Assembly: GCA_035772785.1 (NCBI GenBank)
Contig: JAOCPU010000052.1
Coordinates: 186,001 to 250,000, forward strand
Direction: 5' to 3'
DNA from: Phlebiopsis flavidoalba
Lineage: Eukaryota; Basidiomycota; Agaricomycetes; Polyporales; Phanerochaetaceae
DNA length: 64,000 nt
Shown piece after piece: positions 9,697 through 19,330 of this stretch. Both the position numbers and the translations under genes were made by a program. The notes under the pieces are model-generated. The model worked only from the letters and a program-made list of their open reading frames with translations. It was not told the DNA's origin and did no database searches. The first letter of the stretch is position 1; each line of letters begins with the position of its first letter.

Positions 9697-12600
9697 GTGT
9701 TACTTGCGCCCTTGCCCAATCCACGATATCTAACCGCCGAGTATGTTTTCGATGAGGCCGATATGGCGTGGAATCCTCCCAACTCGGACATTCCAGACGA
9801 AGAGGAGCTCGAGACAAACGGCGATTCGATACCATCGCAGTCATCTTCTTCTACGCCGCCCACAAACAAGAAGCTGGGGGAGCGGACTTTTGCCACGCTT
9901 GTAAGCATGTTTTCTACTCGAATCAGGAATGCCACTGATGCGGCAAATCCAGACACACGACCCCGTTCTCCTCGATTGGTCTACACAACGAGACACATTC
10001 CTCGACGACGATGCTGCTGCGAGGGTATGGGTTCCGTGGGCAAAAGAAGACTGTGTGCCCGAAATGTACAGAGCACTACTTCGCGCGTCCCCGAGTATCG
10101 CTGTCAAGACTGTTTCAGGGCCGCGGTGGTGTGCCAGAAATGCCGTTGCATTGACAGCCATGTCGATGAGCCGTTTCAATCGCATACAGGTACGTTGAGG
10201 CTATGGCTAAAACATACAACGTGTATTGACGCACACACGGCGGACGCTGGAACGGTCGCTATTTCGAGGCCACAACCCTACAAAGCATCGGCCATGTCAT
10301 CCAGCTCGGACATTCACTCGGCGAATACTGCCCAGCCCCTGTCCTTGCGCCCCGCGCGTTCATCGTGATGCACACCAACGGACTCCACCCTGTCACCGTC
10401 CAATACTGCCAATGCGACAATCTGGCCAAAGGCGGGCACCCGTGTCCAACAAACTACTACGGTCGGAGCTCTATCCCGCGACACTCGACGATCCGACGAC
10501 GTGTTGCACTTTCACCCTCCTCACCATGTTCCATCGCTTGACACTGCAAAGCAAAGTGACCGCCTACGACTTCTACAAGACGATGGAGAAGCTGACGGAC
10601 AGGATGGGGCTGAGGAAACACTACGTGAGTAGTTTCGTCGACTGCCGTCACGTGCGGCCGTTGTTAAACCGATACAGGAACGCCTCAAACCATTTCTTCG
10701 GATGGTTCGTTCAGAGTGGCGACATCTCGAAGATGCAAATCAAACGTGCGGGCCGAAAGGTTGCATTTCCGGATGGGTAATGGCGACATCTCCGAGAAGA
10801 ACGTGCGTGCGTCCCGCGTCGGTGGAAAGGTCCTCGCTACTCGTCCTGGGGAACTCTGCACCCGTTGCCCCGGCCTGCCCTCGCCCTGGTTTGTCAACTT
10901 GCCTGCAAATTGGGCGGAAATGTAACCGATGATTTAAAGTGCGCCCTCCCTTTGTCAGGTACCGCATCCGGTGCTGACACATCTCAGGTTTGTGTACACC
11001 ACGTTCGTCTTCTTTGCGATCGATGCAAAACTTCCGCCTAAAGCGCGCCGGGCGATCTCGAGCGAGGCTCGGGATCCCGCCATGACATCTGGCTGGGGAT
11101 ACTTTTGTACCGGGCACTGGATATCGCGAGCATCTTGTGAAGGTTCGCTGACCAAAAAGACGTACGTGCTCGCTCCGCTGTGTAGTTGCGTCTGCTGACA
11201 GGTGCATTCAGATCAGTACATGCACTGGCTTCGCCGCATTGCTGAATGCCAACAAGGGCTTCCGCGGATACGCTACAACTGGCGTTGCGATGGCGATCGA
11301 TGCCCGACATGGCTTCATCCAATGCCTGCCCAACGCGGCATCGGCGATTTGCAGAAGGTGTGAGCGGTGAGTCATGTGTGCTTACAAATCCGTTCTGGAA
11401 CCTTGGCTGATTAGGCTATTATCTCAGGTATTGCAAACATCGACTACGTGTGTGTATGTCGGCCCTGGGACATGTGCCAAGAGAGACCAGGCTAGTCCTC
11501 TCCTATGACATCATGTGCCAGTGGTCGATCCACCTGAAAGAGCGCATCGCAAGCCTACCAGAGCATCTCCAGATCGAGCTGCCCGTGATTGTGAAGACGT
11601 GCGGTATGTAATCCCCAAGTACCACCTCAACGGTCACACGGAGAAGGACCACAATCGTTACTACTCGCTCAACCTGAAGCCGGGCATGGGTAGGACGGAT
11701 GGTGAGGAGCCTGAGAGCGCGGTTGGTCGCGGTTCGACGGCACGGCATCCAGCACTCGGGAGATGGGCCCAGGCTCAAGAGAGGAGACTCTCGAAGATCA
11801 TTTCGAGTATAATAACGAAGAGAAGTTACTACGACATAGGTATGTAATCAACCCCCCCCATCAACTTCGTTACTGATCCATCTGCTATAGGGCCAGCGTT
11901 AGACAAGCGCGAGCGCAAGGCCGTAGCCGCGCTTCGTCAAGTTCGTGGTCTGCGTGAGGGTCGTCTGTTCGATATGTTCGTGCGCGGAGCTTCAGCCAGC
12001 GCACGTCGAGGAGTGAGGACGCAGAGCATCCTTGCGTACGAGGCCGATAATTGGCCTACCCGACCCATATCATTGGCAGCAGACTGGTAAGTGGATAACC
12101 ACGCAATTAGTTCAGTTCGCCAATTGACATCGACGTTTGACAGGCATGAGTGAGGCAGAAATCCGACTCCAGTTGGCTACCGAAGAAGACAACGTGGCGA
12201 ATGACGTGAGGGTGGGGCTACGTTGCATGAAATGACGCCCGCGGCCATGATCTCGACCCTCCTTGGTCTGGAGGAACAACAGTGGGTTGCCCTATCCCTT
12301 TCCATCGCATCCGTCCCTAACGTATGCTAGCGGAAGTTTCGTGCCAAATATATCCGCCAAATGCCGCTGCGACTGCCTTGCAGACGGCCGAGGTCCCTGT
12401 CCAAGCGGGCTACACTGCGTCACCGCATCAACGCCATCCGAGAGGTTTCAATATATTTACATGCCGTGTGTGGCCGCGTTACTTGCAAGGCATCGACAGA
12501 AACTCCTCACCCCGGCCTCGACAGGCCCTCGTCAGGACGATAGAGAAGGCGCCGACCTCCCCGAGATGGCAGTCCCCCTCTTCCTCCCATCCCAGCTTTC

Positions 12601-13547
12601 GCGTCCGACCGACGTTTGCGCGCAGCATGCGTCGCCGGAGTATCAACCATAGAAACACGGCTACGGGAAGGTCAACTCTGTGACAGCTTGGACAAGCTAC
12701 GGATTCATCTACACATCCGAGCTCGCCTTGTCCGCTTCAAGGATCGACAAGTGCGCCATCAGCGACCCCAAACACTCGCGCGCGGAAGAAGATTGACGAT
12801 AACGAGAACAAGATATCACGGCTCACAAAGAGAAGTACCGCGCCGCACGTAAAGCCAAACTCGCTCTCTCCCAGGCTGGTCCGTGGAGCAGCAACGATGG
12901 CAAGTCGATCCATGACTCGGACATCAAAACGCTGCGTGGAGACGATGAACTCGCCGCGGAAGAGACCCGTACTGTGTCCCAGGGGAAGAGGGCTCTGTCT
13001 TGGATTTGGATGGGCGCGGACAGCGGAGGGGATGCGAGCGGTATCAGAGGACTGAATGATGGTGAGCCTTTGCGTTATGGATGCAAACCATTGTTCTCAC
13101 CATGTCTAGCTTTGCGCGTGGAGTTTCTGAGGCCCGAGCTCGCAGGGAACGCTATCGGGAGGAGGTCGTCTTCGTTGAGGCCGAGAAGACCAACGTGCTT
13201 ATTGGTCACAACAGGTTTGGCCCTCCTGTGGGACCAACGCGAAGGCCGTGCATGGTCCCTCAAGACTGCGGCATCAAACGGCAGAAGGGGCAGCTGCGTA
13301 CAGCGCCGAACGTGCAGCCGGAGAGCGCGCTCTGAAGGCCAAGTGTGAAGAAACTTGGTCGAAGGTGACATCTATCACCCTGGACCCCGTTGTCGGCTCT
13401 AATCCACACGCGCGTACTGTGACGGACACACGGAGCGATGAAGGCGCGGAGCCCGATCGGGACGACGAGCTGTACTTCACAACAGGGGCCCACGACTCCG
13501 ACGAGGAGGAAGACCTCAATATTGACGACTCAGATGATGAGGACTAG
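9697..13547 (+). pseudogene. KDZ transposase with CxC2 cysteine cluster, decayed
   Basis: The frame opens with an acidic Ser/Pro-rich N terminus. A CxC2-type zinc cluster follows (PEYRCQDCF..VCQKC, 10092-10150), then NGRYFEATTLQSIGHVIQLG (10243-10305) and VTAYDFYKTMEKLTDRMGLR (10558-10620). Three acidic-motif blocks follow in order: FFAIDAKLPPKARR (about 11012-11050), LVLSYDIMCQWS (about 11493-11525) and GMGRTDGEEPE (11684-11715). They are the likely D-D-E residues of the KDZ nuclease. C-terminal blocks include YIYMPCVAALLARHRQKLL, LREGQLCDSLDKLRIHLHIR and a tail ending SDDED. The reading frame changes repeatedly and the second copy of several blocks lies in another frame, so it cannot encode one protein. 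KDZ elements cut and paste DNA and are greatly expanded in Agaricomycetes. The family call is strong; exact exon limits are not. Confidence 0.85.
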
Positions 13548-13632
13548 TAGTACAATGTCTGTAGTATTAGTATTAATCTATTGTCGATGAAATGTGGCAA
13601 CGGCGTGCTTGAATACCCCGGCCAAAAGTGCC

Positions 13633-13742
13633 CCAATTCACGGCGATCGTGCTCTAAGTACTAAGCGCCCAAATTGCGGTCACCGAGCTCTAAGTACGAA
13701 GCGCCCGACTGCACGTCCGCCGTTCTAAGTATGAAGCGCCCG
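13633..13742. repeat. three tandem ~36-bp repeats downstream of KDZ
   Basis: Three diverged units each end in CTAAGTA(C/T)(T/G)AAGCGCCC-like sequence (CTCTAAGTACTAAGCGCCC, CTCTAAGTACGAAGCGCCC, TTCTAAGTATGAAGCGCCC). Spacing is about 36 bp. They sit about 90 bp after the KDZ stop codon and could be subterminal transposase-binding repeats of that element; that role is inference. Confidence 0.7.
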
Positions 13743-13879
13743 TCGCCCATGGGGCGAATTGTGAGAAAAGGACGGCCCCCGCGTAGACGTAGACAGTCGA
13801 GACTTTGAGAATACTGATCTTATATCAATTAATGTAATCTCAAGGTAATCTACATGTAACGAAAAGGATTGAGCCGTGA

Positions 13880-15090
13880 GAACGTGGGAGCGGGGCAGTG
13901 CCGCCAGCGAGAGGCGGCGTGGTAGCGGAGGCGGGCGACGGCGGTGGGCGGTGGCCGTAAATGGTGCCAGCACCACCCTTTTAGTGAAGAGCAGAGGGCG
14001 CGATGCGCGAGCGAGCGCGCCGTGGGCAGAGCGGTGCCGGTGGGGGGAAGCGGCGCGGCGGGCAAGCGGGAACGGCGCGCCGCGGGAGCAGCGCGGTGAG
14101 CAGCGTGCGTGCAGAGAGCGCCGTCCGGCCAGCGCAGTGATCTGACACACAGTTGTCAGGGCAGTGGCGGTGGTGGAGGGGCGGCGCGGAGCCGCGAGCG
14201 GCGCGCGGCGGGCGCGGCGCGGCGCGGGTGCGGCGCGCGCGGTGGGCGCAGCGCGGAGCGGCGCGGCGCAGCGAGGCAGACGTGGCGCAGAGGGCGCGGT
14301 GACGCCGTAATTGAGAGCGTGGTGAGCTGGCGGAGGAGCGGCGCGGGAGCGGCGAGCGTGGCGGGGAGCGCGGCGCGGGGGCGCGCGGGCGGGGGGCGGG
14401 GGCGCGCGGCGGGCGCAACGGGCGCGACGGGCGCGGCGTGGTGAGCGCAATGACGGCGTCAGCAAAATCGCAATGGGTAGTCCGGGGGAGGGGCGGCGCG
14501 GTGCGGCGAGCGTTGGCCGGGGGCGCGTGGCCGGGGCTGCGCGCGCGGCGGGTTTGTCGAGCGCGGCGGGCGCGGAACGGCGCAGGGCGGCGTGGCGACG
14601 TAGCGCGGTGTGTGTGCGATTGGTAGGCTTGCCGAGGCGTGGCGAGGCGTGGCGAGCGTGGCGAACGTGGCCGGGCGCGCGGCGGCTGGGGCGCGCGCGG
14701 CGGGGGGCGGGGGAGCGCGGCGGGCGCGGAACGGCGCAGGGCGGTGGCGACGTAGCGCGGTGTGTGTGCGATTGGTAGGCTTGCCGAGGAGCGGCGAGGC
14801 GTGGCGAGCGTGGGCGAGCGTGGGCGAGCGTGGCCGGGCGCAGTGTTCGTGTGCGCTGCGGGGGCGGGCGGGCGGGGGCCGCGGCGGGCGCGGGGGGGGG
14901 TGTCAGCGTGACGAGCGCCGTGCGGCGGGCGCAGCGTGGCCCGATGCGTTGTGGCGAGGCAGACACGGTGGGACGCGGTGCAGAGGGCGCGGTGACGCCG
15001 TAACCGAACGCGCGAATGGTGGGCAGGCGGAGGAGCGGCACGGGGCGGCGAGCGTGGCGAATCGAGGGGCGGGTCGGGCGCACAAGCCGA
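13880..15090. repeat. G-rich strand-asymmetric low-complexity island
   Basis: About 1.2 kb of GCGGCG/GCGAGCG/GTGGCGAG-type sequence is strongly G-over-C on the plus strand. Long internal direct repeats are visible: a ~110-bp segment around 14559-14670 recurs around 14713-14826, and a segment at about 14265-14363 recurs at about 14950-15060. Quadruplex-type G runs lie at 14377-14402 and, with single-base loops, at 14860-14878. Very long stop-free frames on the minus strand (478 and 444 codons, Arg/Pro/Ala-rich) are a by-product of this composition and are not annotated as genes. Confidence 0.8.
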
Positions 15091-15913
15091 GCTGCTGCCA
15101 AATGACGAGCAACTGATGCAGCAAGCAAGGGGAGCTGGCGCACCGCTCGACATGCGTCCACGCACTGCAGGTATATGCGAGGGGGAAGCGGTTGGGGACG
15201 AAAAGCGGCGCACGGGCAGAATCATCGAAAGCGCCCATCGAGCGATACTAATTCCACGCCCGGGATTATCGTCCAATCCCCTAAATAAGTCTAGAAACGT
15301 TTGTAATAAGTACAATACATCGATTCAACTACTACATCAGGCCCCTGAATGCATAAGGGCTGTACAGAGCCCCCTTGGGACCCGCAATGCAGCATTGGTG
15401 GGTCCGAACCTACTGCCATAGACGCCATTGCCTGTTTTGGAATTGCGCCTGGTGGCGCATCGTTCGGCAATTGCCATTGAAAAGCCCACGCAAGCACTTT
15501 TTATTGGGATAAGTGCGGAGTTTGAAATGAGATCAAGCCAGGTTTGCATACCTCTGGCAGTTTGAAGTGCGCGATGTATTGCGCACAATGGCTGGCCAAT
15601 GGACCTGCGCGTTACATTGCGCCAGCTGGCATCACCCAGATGTGTGATAGATCAAACCTAAGCCAGCGGCTCGAGAACCACAGCCTTCTTGCAGCAGCTC
15701 CTCTTCCACATATTTTCTCATCCCTTGTCTCCCCAGCCATCTAAGTGTACCAAGCACAGTTCGACACCTTTGATGATTTCTCAACCTCTCTCTTGACCAC
15801 CTCCTACGCAGCGTCCTCATGGCTACAAATCCCAGTCAAAGCCTCGTACTACCTTGCCATTGCCTCCAGATCGCTATCGTTGATTCAGGACATTTACTCC
15901 GTCACCACCTTCA
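15091..15913. other. no supported gene; palindrome copies
   Basis: The palindrome seen at 1027 recurs as GTGCGCGATGTATTGCGCAC at 15567-15586 and, degenerately, as TGCGCGTTACATTGCGCCA at about 15606-15624. Short open frames are present but none has recognisable content. The 5' part of the following gene probably begins inside the last 150 bases. Confidence 0.45.
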
Positions 15914-16794
15914 GCGCGTGCTCATGTCAAGAAAGAGCACAGCGCTACTCAGATCAAGACAGGCGCAACTCCGGAGTCAGAGAAAATGGTAGTTGACCTT
16001 ACGCTGTCTCCGAGCCCTGGCCCTAGACACTGCGGTCTACCTTCCCAGGAACCCCAATTGGAGGCTCACCGATCTACATTGAGTCAGACTCTGATGATCA
16101 AGACAAGGATAGCGCACTTCGTCTCATTGGCGGCTCAGATATCTGCCCTCTAGCAAATTACCTCCACTCTCAATCCCGTTCTGGCTCCTTTTCCCAATCT
16201 CATTCTCGTCAGTCTCATTCTCATGCTCAATCTTTCAACTCGTTCTTCTCAGGCCAGTCAGGCATCCCATCCTGAGGCTCCAACACGTAGCTTCCATAGC
16301 TCTGGCTCAGTTCAAGACGCAGTCATGGACCACAGCTCAGACTACGTCAAGCATGAACATGACTCTGGCGGCAAGGATAGTGACCATGGCAGCACCAGCT
16401 CTAGTCTACCCGCTGACAGCACTGGTGAAGAGTCAGATTTACAACCTCAGTGGCCACAGGACTGGGTAACCATTGACGTTCAACGCGGATTCCGTAAATG
16501 CGCTCACCCAGCTACCCAAAGCGCGGTGTATCTGTGGCGAAGACATTCGAGGAGTGCTTTGCTGGTGTAAAGTACAAACCCTCTACATTCTACGGTCACC
16601 GCTCTCGATGGGACAATGCGCCTGCAGCTCTTCAAGAGAAGTACCTCAAGCTCAGCAGGAAAGATGAAGGTCGATGGAAATACTTCATGTGAGAAGCCCC
16701 AGATCCATGTGCAAACTTGAAGAGCGCTCAAAAGCGGCTTACTAGACAGCAAAAGCGCGAGATGAGTCTAGAGTCTGTCAAGCAGGAGCCGTAG
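15914..16794 (+). pseudogene. FYxHRxRW-module protein with SUMO-type motifs, decayed
   Basis: The N-terminal part contains VKKE (15926-15937) and MVVDLTLSPSP (15986-16018). In a shifted frame come PIYIESDSDDQD (about 16066-16104) and a Ser/His-rich stretch. The next frame has DYVKHEHDSGG (16340-16372), WPQDWVTIDV, and the conserved C-terminal module FEECFAGVKYKPSTFYGHRS followed by RW (about 16546-16611), KYLKLSRKDEGRW, and a final VKQEP. Such modules end many Agaricomycete proteins of unknown function found among transposons. VVDLTL fits a SUMO-interacting motif, and VKKE, VKHE and VKQE fit the SUMO acceptor pattern. A TGA at 16690-16692 (probably from CGA) and frameshifts near 16040, 16250 and 16510 break the gene. 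Family placement is moderate; SUMO function is inference. Confidence 0.55.
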
Positions 16795-16914
16795 TTACAG
16801 CAGCAGGCAGATATTCCATTCCAGTCATACGTCACTCTACTTGATTTGTAGTTTATTATATTTGTAACCAGCTCTACTTCACATTCAACTATTCTACTAT
16901 TCTACTGGAGGTCT

Positions 16915-17265
16915 TGAGGGTCTTGCCGCACTGGACATACTCATCCCAGCTGCCGTGGTCTTTGTAGTTGGCGCGGCGTGGACCAGTGGTCACCGTGGTC
17001 TGCGACTCTGCGTGGTGCCCACATGCAACGCGGTCGTCGCGGTCATTGTGGCTACCACGCACAATGCGGTGGTAGTGGCTGCCGTGGTCCTTGCAGTCAT
17101 TGCGGTGGCTGCGCACAACGCGGTCGTTGCGGTCGTCGTGGCTGCCGCGGTATTGGTGGTGGGCCGTGCACGCCGCGGTGGTTGCGGTGGTCGCAGTCGC
17201 CGTGGCCTTCACGGTCACCACATAGACGCAGTGGTTGTGGCCACCGTTATTCTGCGCCATTATTG
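16915..17265. repeat. low-complexity GCGGTCGT/GTGGTC-type repeat tract
   Basis: Degenerate repeats of GCGGTCGT, GTGGCTGCCGCGG and CACAACGCGGTCGT fill this stretch and give Val/Ala-rich (plus) or His/Asp/Arg-rich (minus) frames. Sequence on both sides is AT-rich, so the boundary is sharp. No gene is called. Confidence 0.65.
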
Positions 17266-17589
17266 AATGGCACAAAATAAGAACAGCCAGGAATAAGAAT
17301 AGTAAAATATATTGAGACAGGAATATAATAATACTTAAGACTCTTTATCTGTAGCCTAAAGACTATTAGTAATAAATATTAGCCTACAATAGACATCATA
17401 TGTAATAGTCATCATGTAATATAGTATAGAACAGAGTGGGCAAGGGAAATGCTTTGTAAGGCATGAACAAGAAATTTGTCAAGCCATTACTAATATTCCA
17501 CAAAGCTTACCAATCTGCTGAGTAATCAGGCTCCCATTGGCTGGCTAAAATAGCTCACCACGACTGCTTACCAAGCAGGCCAAATTCCG
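17266..17589. other. AT-rich spacer, nothing recognised
   Basis: Composition changes sharply here from GC-rich repeat to AT-rich sequence with many stops in all frames. No feature was seen. Confidence 0.5.
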
Positions 17590-18300
17590 GGTGAGGCATT
17601 TCTGCCATTGGCTAACAGGCAGTTTGAAGCAAGCACTTGTTGTTATGAGCATAGCCGAATGTCCTAAAATAATTGTTACCTCGACAACAATCGTTATGGG
17701 GCAAAAGGTTTATAAAAGGAGCTCAGACGAACTCACAATGAGCAAGACTCAGAGTTCAGAAGACCCCAGCACAGAGGCTCAGGGCACAGTATATTTGCAA
17801 CAGATAGCAACTGAGACACTCGCAAGTTATAAGTTTTATCGTATTATCCAAGCATTAGACGTAGTACCCACAAGTTTCCGAAGCATATTTAGATATATCC
17901 CTCCATTAGGCTAGGCAGCTTTTGACCTGCGAGAGGCACGAGATCTCTTGAGGCAGTGCATAGAGTTCACTGTGTTAGCAAAAGTCTTTCCGCAAAAAGC
18001 GGTAAAAGGGCTAACTTCATCACGACTGAAAGTACTTTGAGGAAGCGAATCTAGAATATTCCCGAAACAGAGGTATTGGCTTCTGCTGGTATACAGAGAC
18101 CCATACGACTTGATTTTGAATACATCTCATCTAAAACAAACACTACACACTTCAAAGAAGGAAGTAAACTTCTTATACGCGATCGACTGCGTGACAGGCA
18201 GAAATAATCAACTGGTAAAGAATTTGGTAAGTAGGAGTTACACATTCCTATCGGAAACAGCGTTAGTAGGCAATCATCACGCTCACTAGCACACGGTATC
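17590..18300 (+). pseudogene. unidentified mobile ORF, copy 1 (copy 2 inverted at 55 kb)
   Basis: Forward coding relics include AAFDLREARDLLRQCIEFTV, VFPQKAVKGLTSSRLKVL, FPKQRYWLLLVYRDPYDLIL and LKQTLHTSKKEVNFLYAIDC. A diverged copy on the opposite strand at about 54985-55610 preserves the same blocks, for example VVPTSF-like and GLTLSRLKVL-type segments. That both copies keep the same peptide order shows a former coding sequence carried by a repeat. In-frame stops follow PPLG (about 17912) and KVL (about 18037). I do not recognise the family and see no nuclease motif. It may be part of a retroelement or a captured gene. Confidence 0.5.
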
Positions 18301-18990
18301 ACTAAGAATCAAGGATTTTCCACATCCGTCCCCACGAACAACTGTGATAGCCCGGCGTAGAGGCCCGGTGAACCACAGCAGAAAACCTACCTTTGGGTCT
18401 GGTTCACTACACGAGCATTTCTAGCTCACACAAGCCCAGTAACCAAGGGTTTTATTTTCTGGCATGACACCGTGGTCTTCGGGCTGCCTCGCGGTCATCG
18501 CCGTCTTAGTGGGAGTGGTGTGGTGGTGGTGGTGGTCAAGTGGACGCAGCTGCGCGCCTACCGAGCGCCGAGAAACTCTGCTCCCTCCGCTACCACTGAC
18601 ACGTCGTCCGGGACTCGATTTGCGTCGCCGTGTCACACTGGACCCTCGAGGTGAGTACAAAACCTGCTAGTGTATAAGAGAAGCAAAACTTACTTGTTTG
18701 CCACGCGTTTTGACGTGTTTTTGACGTGTTTTGACGTGTCTCTTGAAGATTTCAATTGGGCAAGGGTGGAAAGGTGTCTTGATGCATTTTGCACGCGTAA
18801 CTCTCCTGGATTTTCTTCCTGTTGGAGGATTCAGGTGAGTCAAGCTAGATGTGTTGATAGTTCAGTGTTTGATATTTATCAAGGCCCAGCCCTGACCTTT
18901 GACTACGGAATACTGAACTGAGGACTATAAAGAAAGGTAAGCAAAATCTGCACCCTGTTCTTTGCAATTATATTCTGTTTTGTACTGTAT
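18301..18990. other. no supported gene; short GACGTGTTTT repeats
   Basis: A short tandem motif TTTTGACGTG repeats three times near 18708-18740. A GTGGTGGTGGTGG run near 18520 makes a poly-His frame on the minus strand. Nothing else was recognised. Confidence 0.45.
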
Positions 18991-19212
18991 GGAGGATGTG
19001 ACGGGCCCGCTCTCGTGTGCACGCTGCCTCTACAGAAATTCCTTTTTTTTTTTCAGCAAATACTCTGGCGCAGATCTGAATGGGCAAGGATGTGACGGGC
19101 CCGCTCTTGTATGCACGCTGCCTTACCATTCAGACTGCTGCTTGATATTAGTTTTCCATGCTCTGCACAGTGTTGAGGATGTGGACGGGCCCGCTCTTAA
19201 GTGCACGCTGCC
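18991..19212. repeat. three dispersed copies of a 37-bp motif
   Basis: The motif GAGGATGTGACGGGCCCGCT followed by CT..(T/G)..TGCACGCTGCC occurs at 18991-19028, 19088-19122 and 19175-19212, about 90 bp apart, with dissimilar sequence between copies. The core GACGGGCCCGCTCT is unchanged. They lie just upstream of the TET/JBP relic. Confidence 0.75.
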
Positions 19213-19330
19213 ACAATATTGTGTATCATGGCTTTTTAATTTGTTTTAACGTCTCATTCCATTTGGGGATAGTAAAATAGAGTGCTCACATGTCAATGTA
19301 GATGATAATCCAGATGAGGACTTTACGCCC

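Noticed and set aside
13725..15315. Minus-strand open frames of 478 and 444 codons, Arg/Pro/Ala-rich
   Set aside because: They lie in the G-rich low-complexity tract where stops are rare in any frame; no domain, no codon texture, and overlapping frames are equally open.
16955..17280. Val/Ala-rich and His/Arg-rich frames on both strands
   Set aside because: They are products of a degenerate GCGGTCGT-type repeat.
18421..18660. 79-codon minus-strand frame with a His run
   Set aside because: The His run comes from a GTG repeat; the remainder has no recognisable content.
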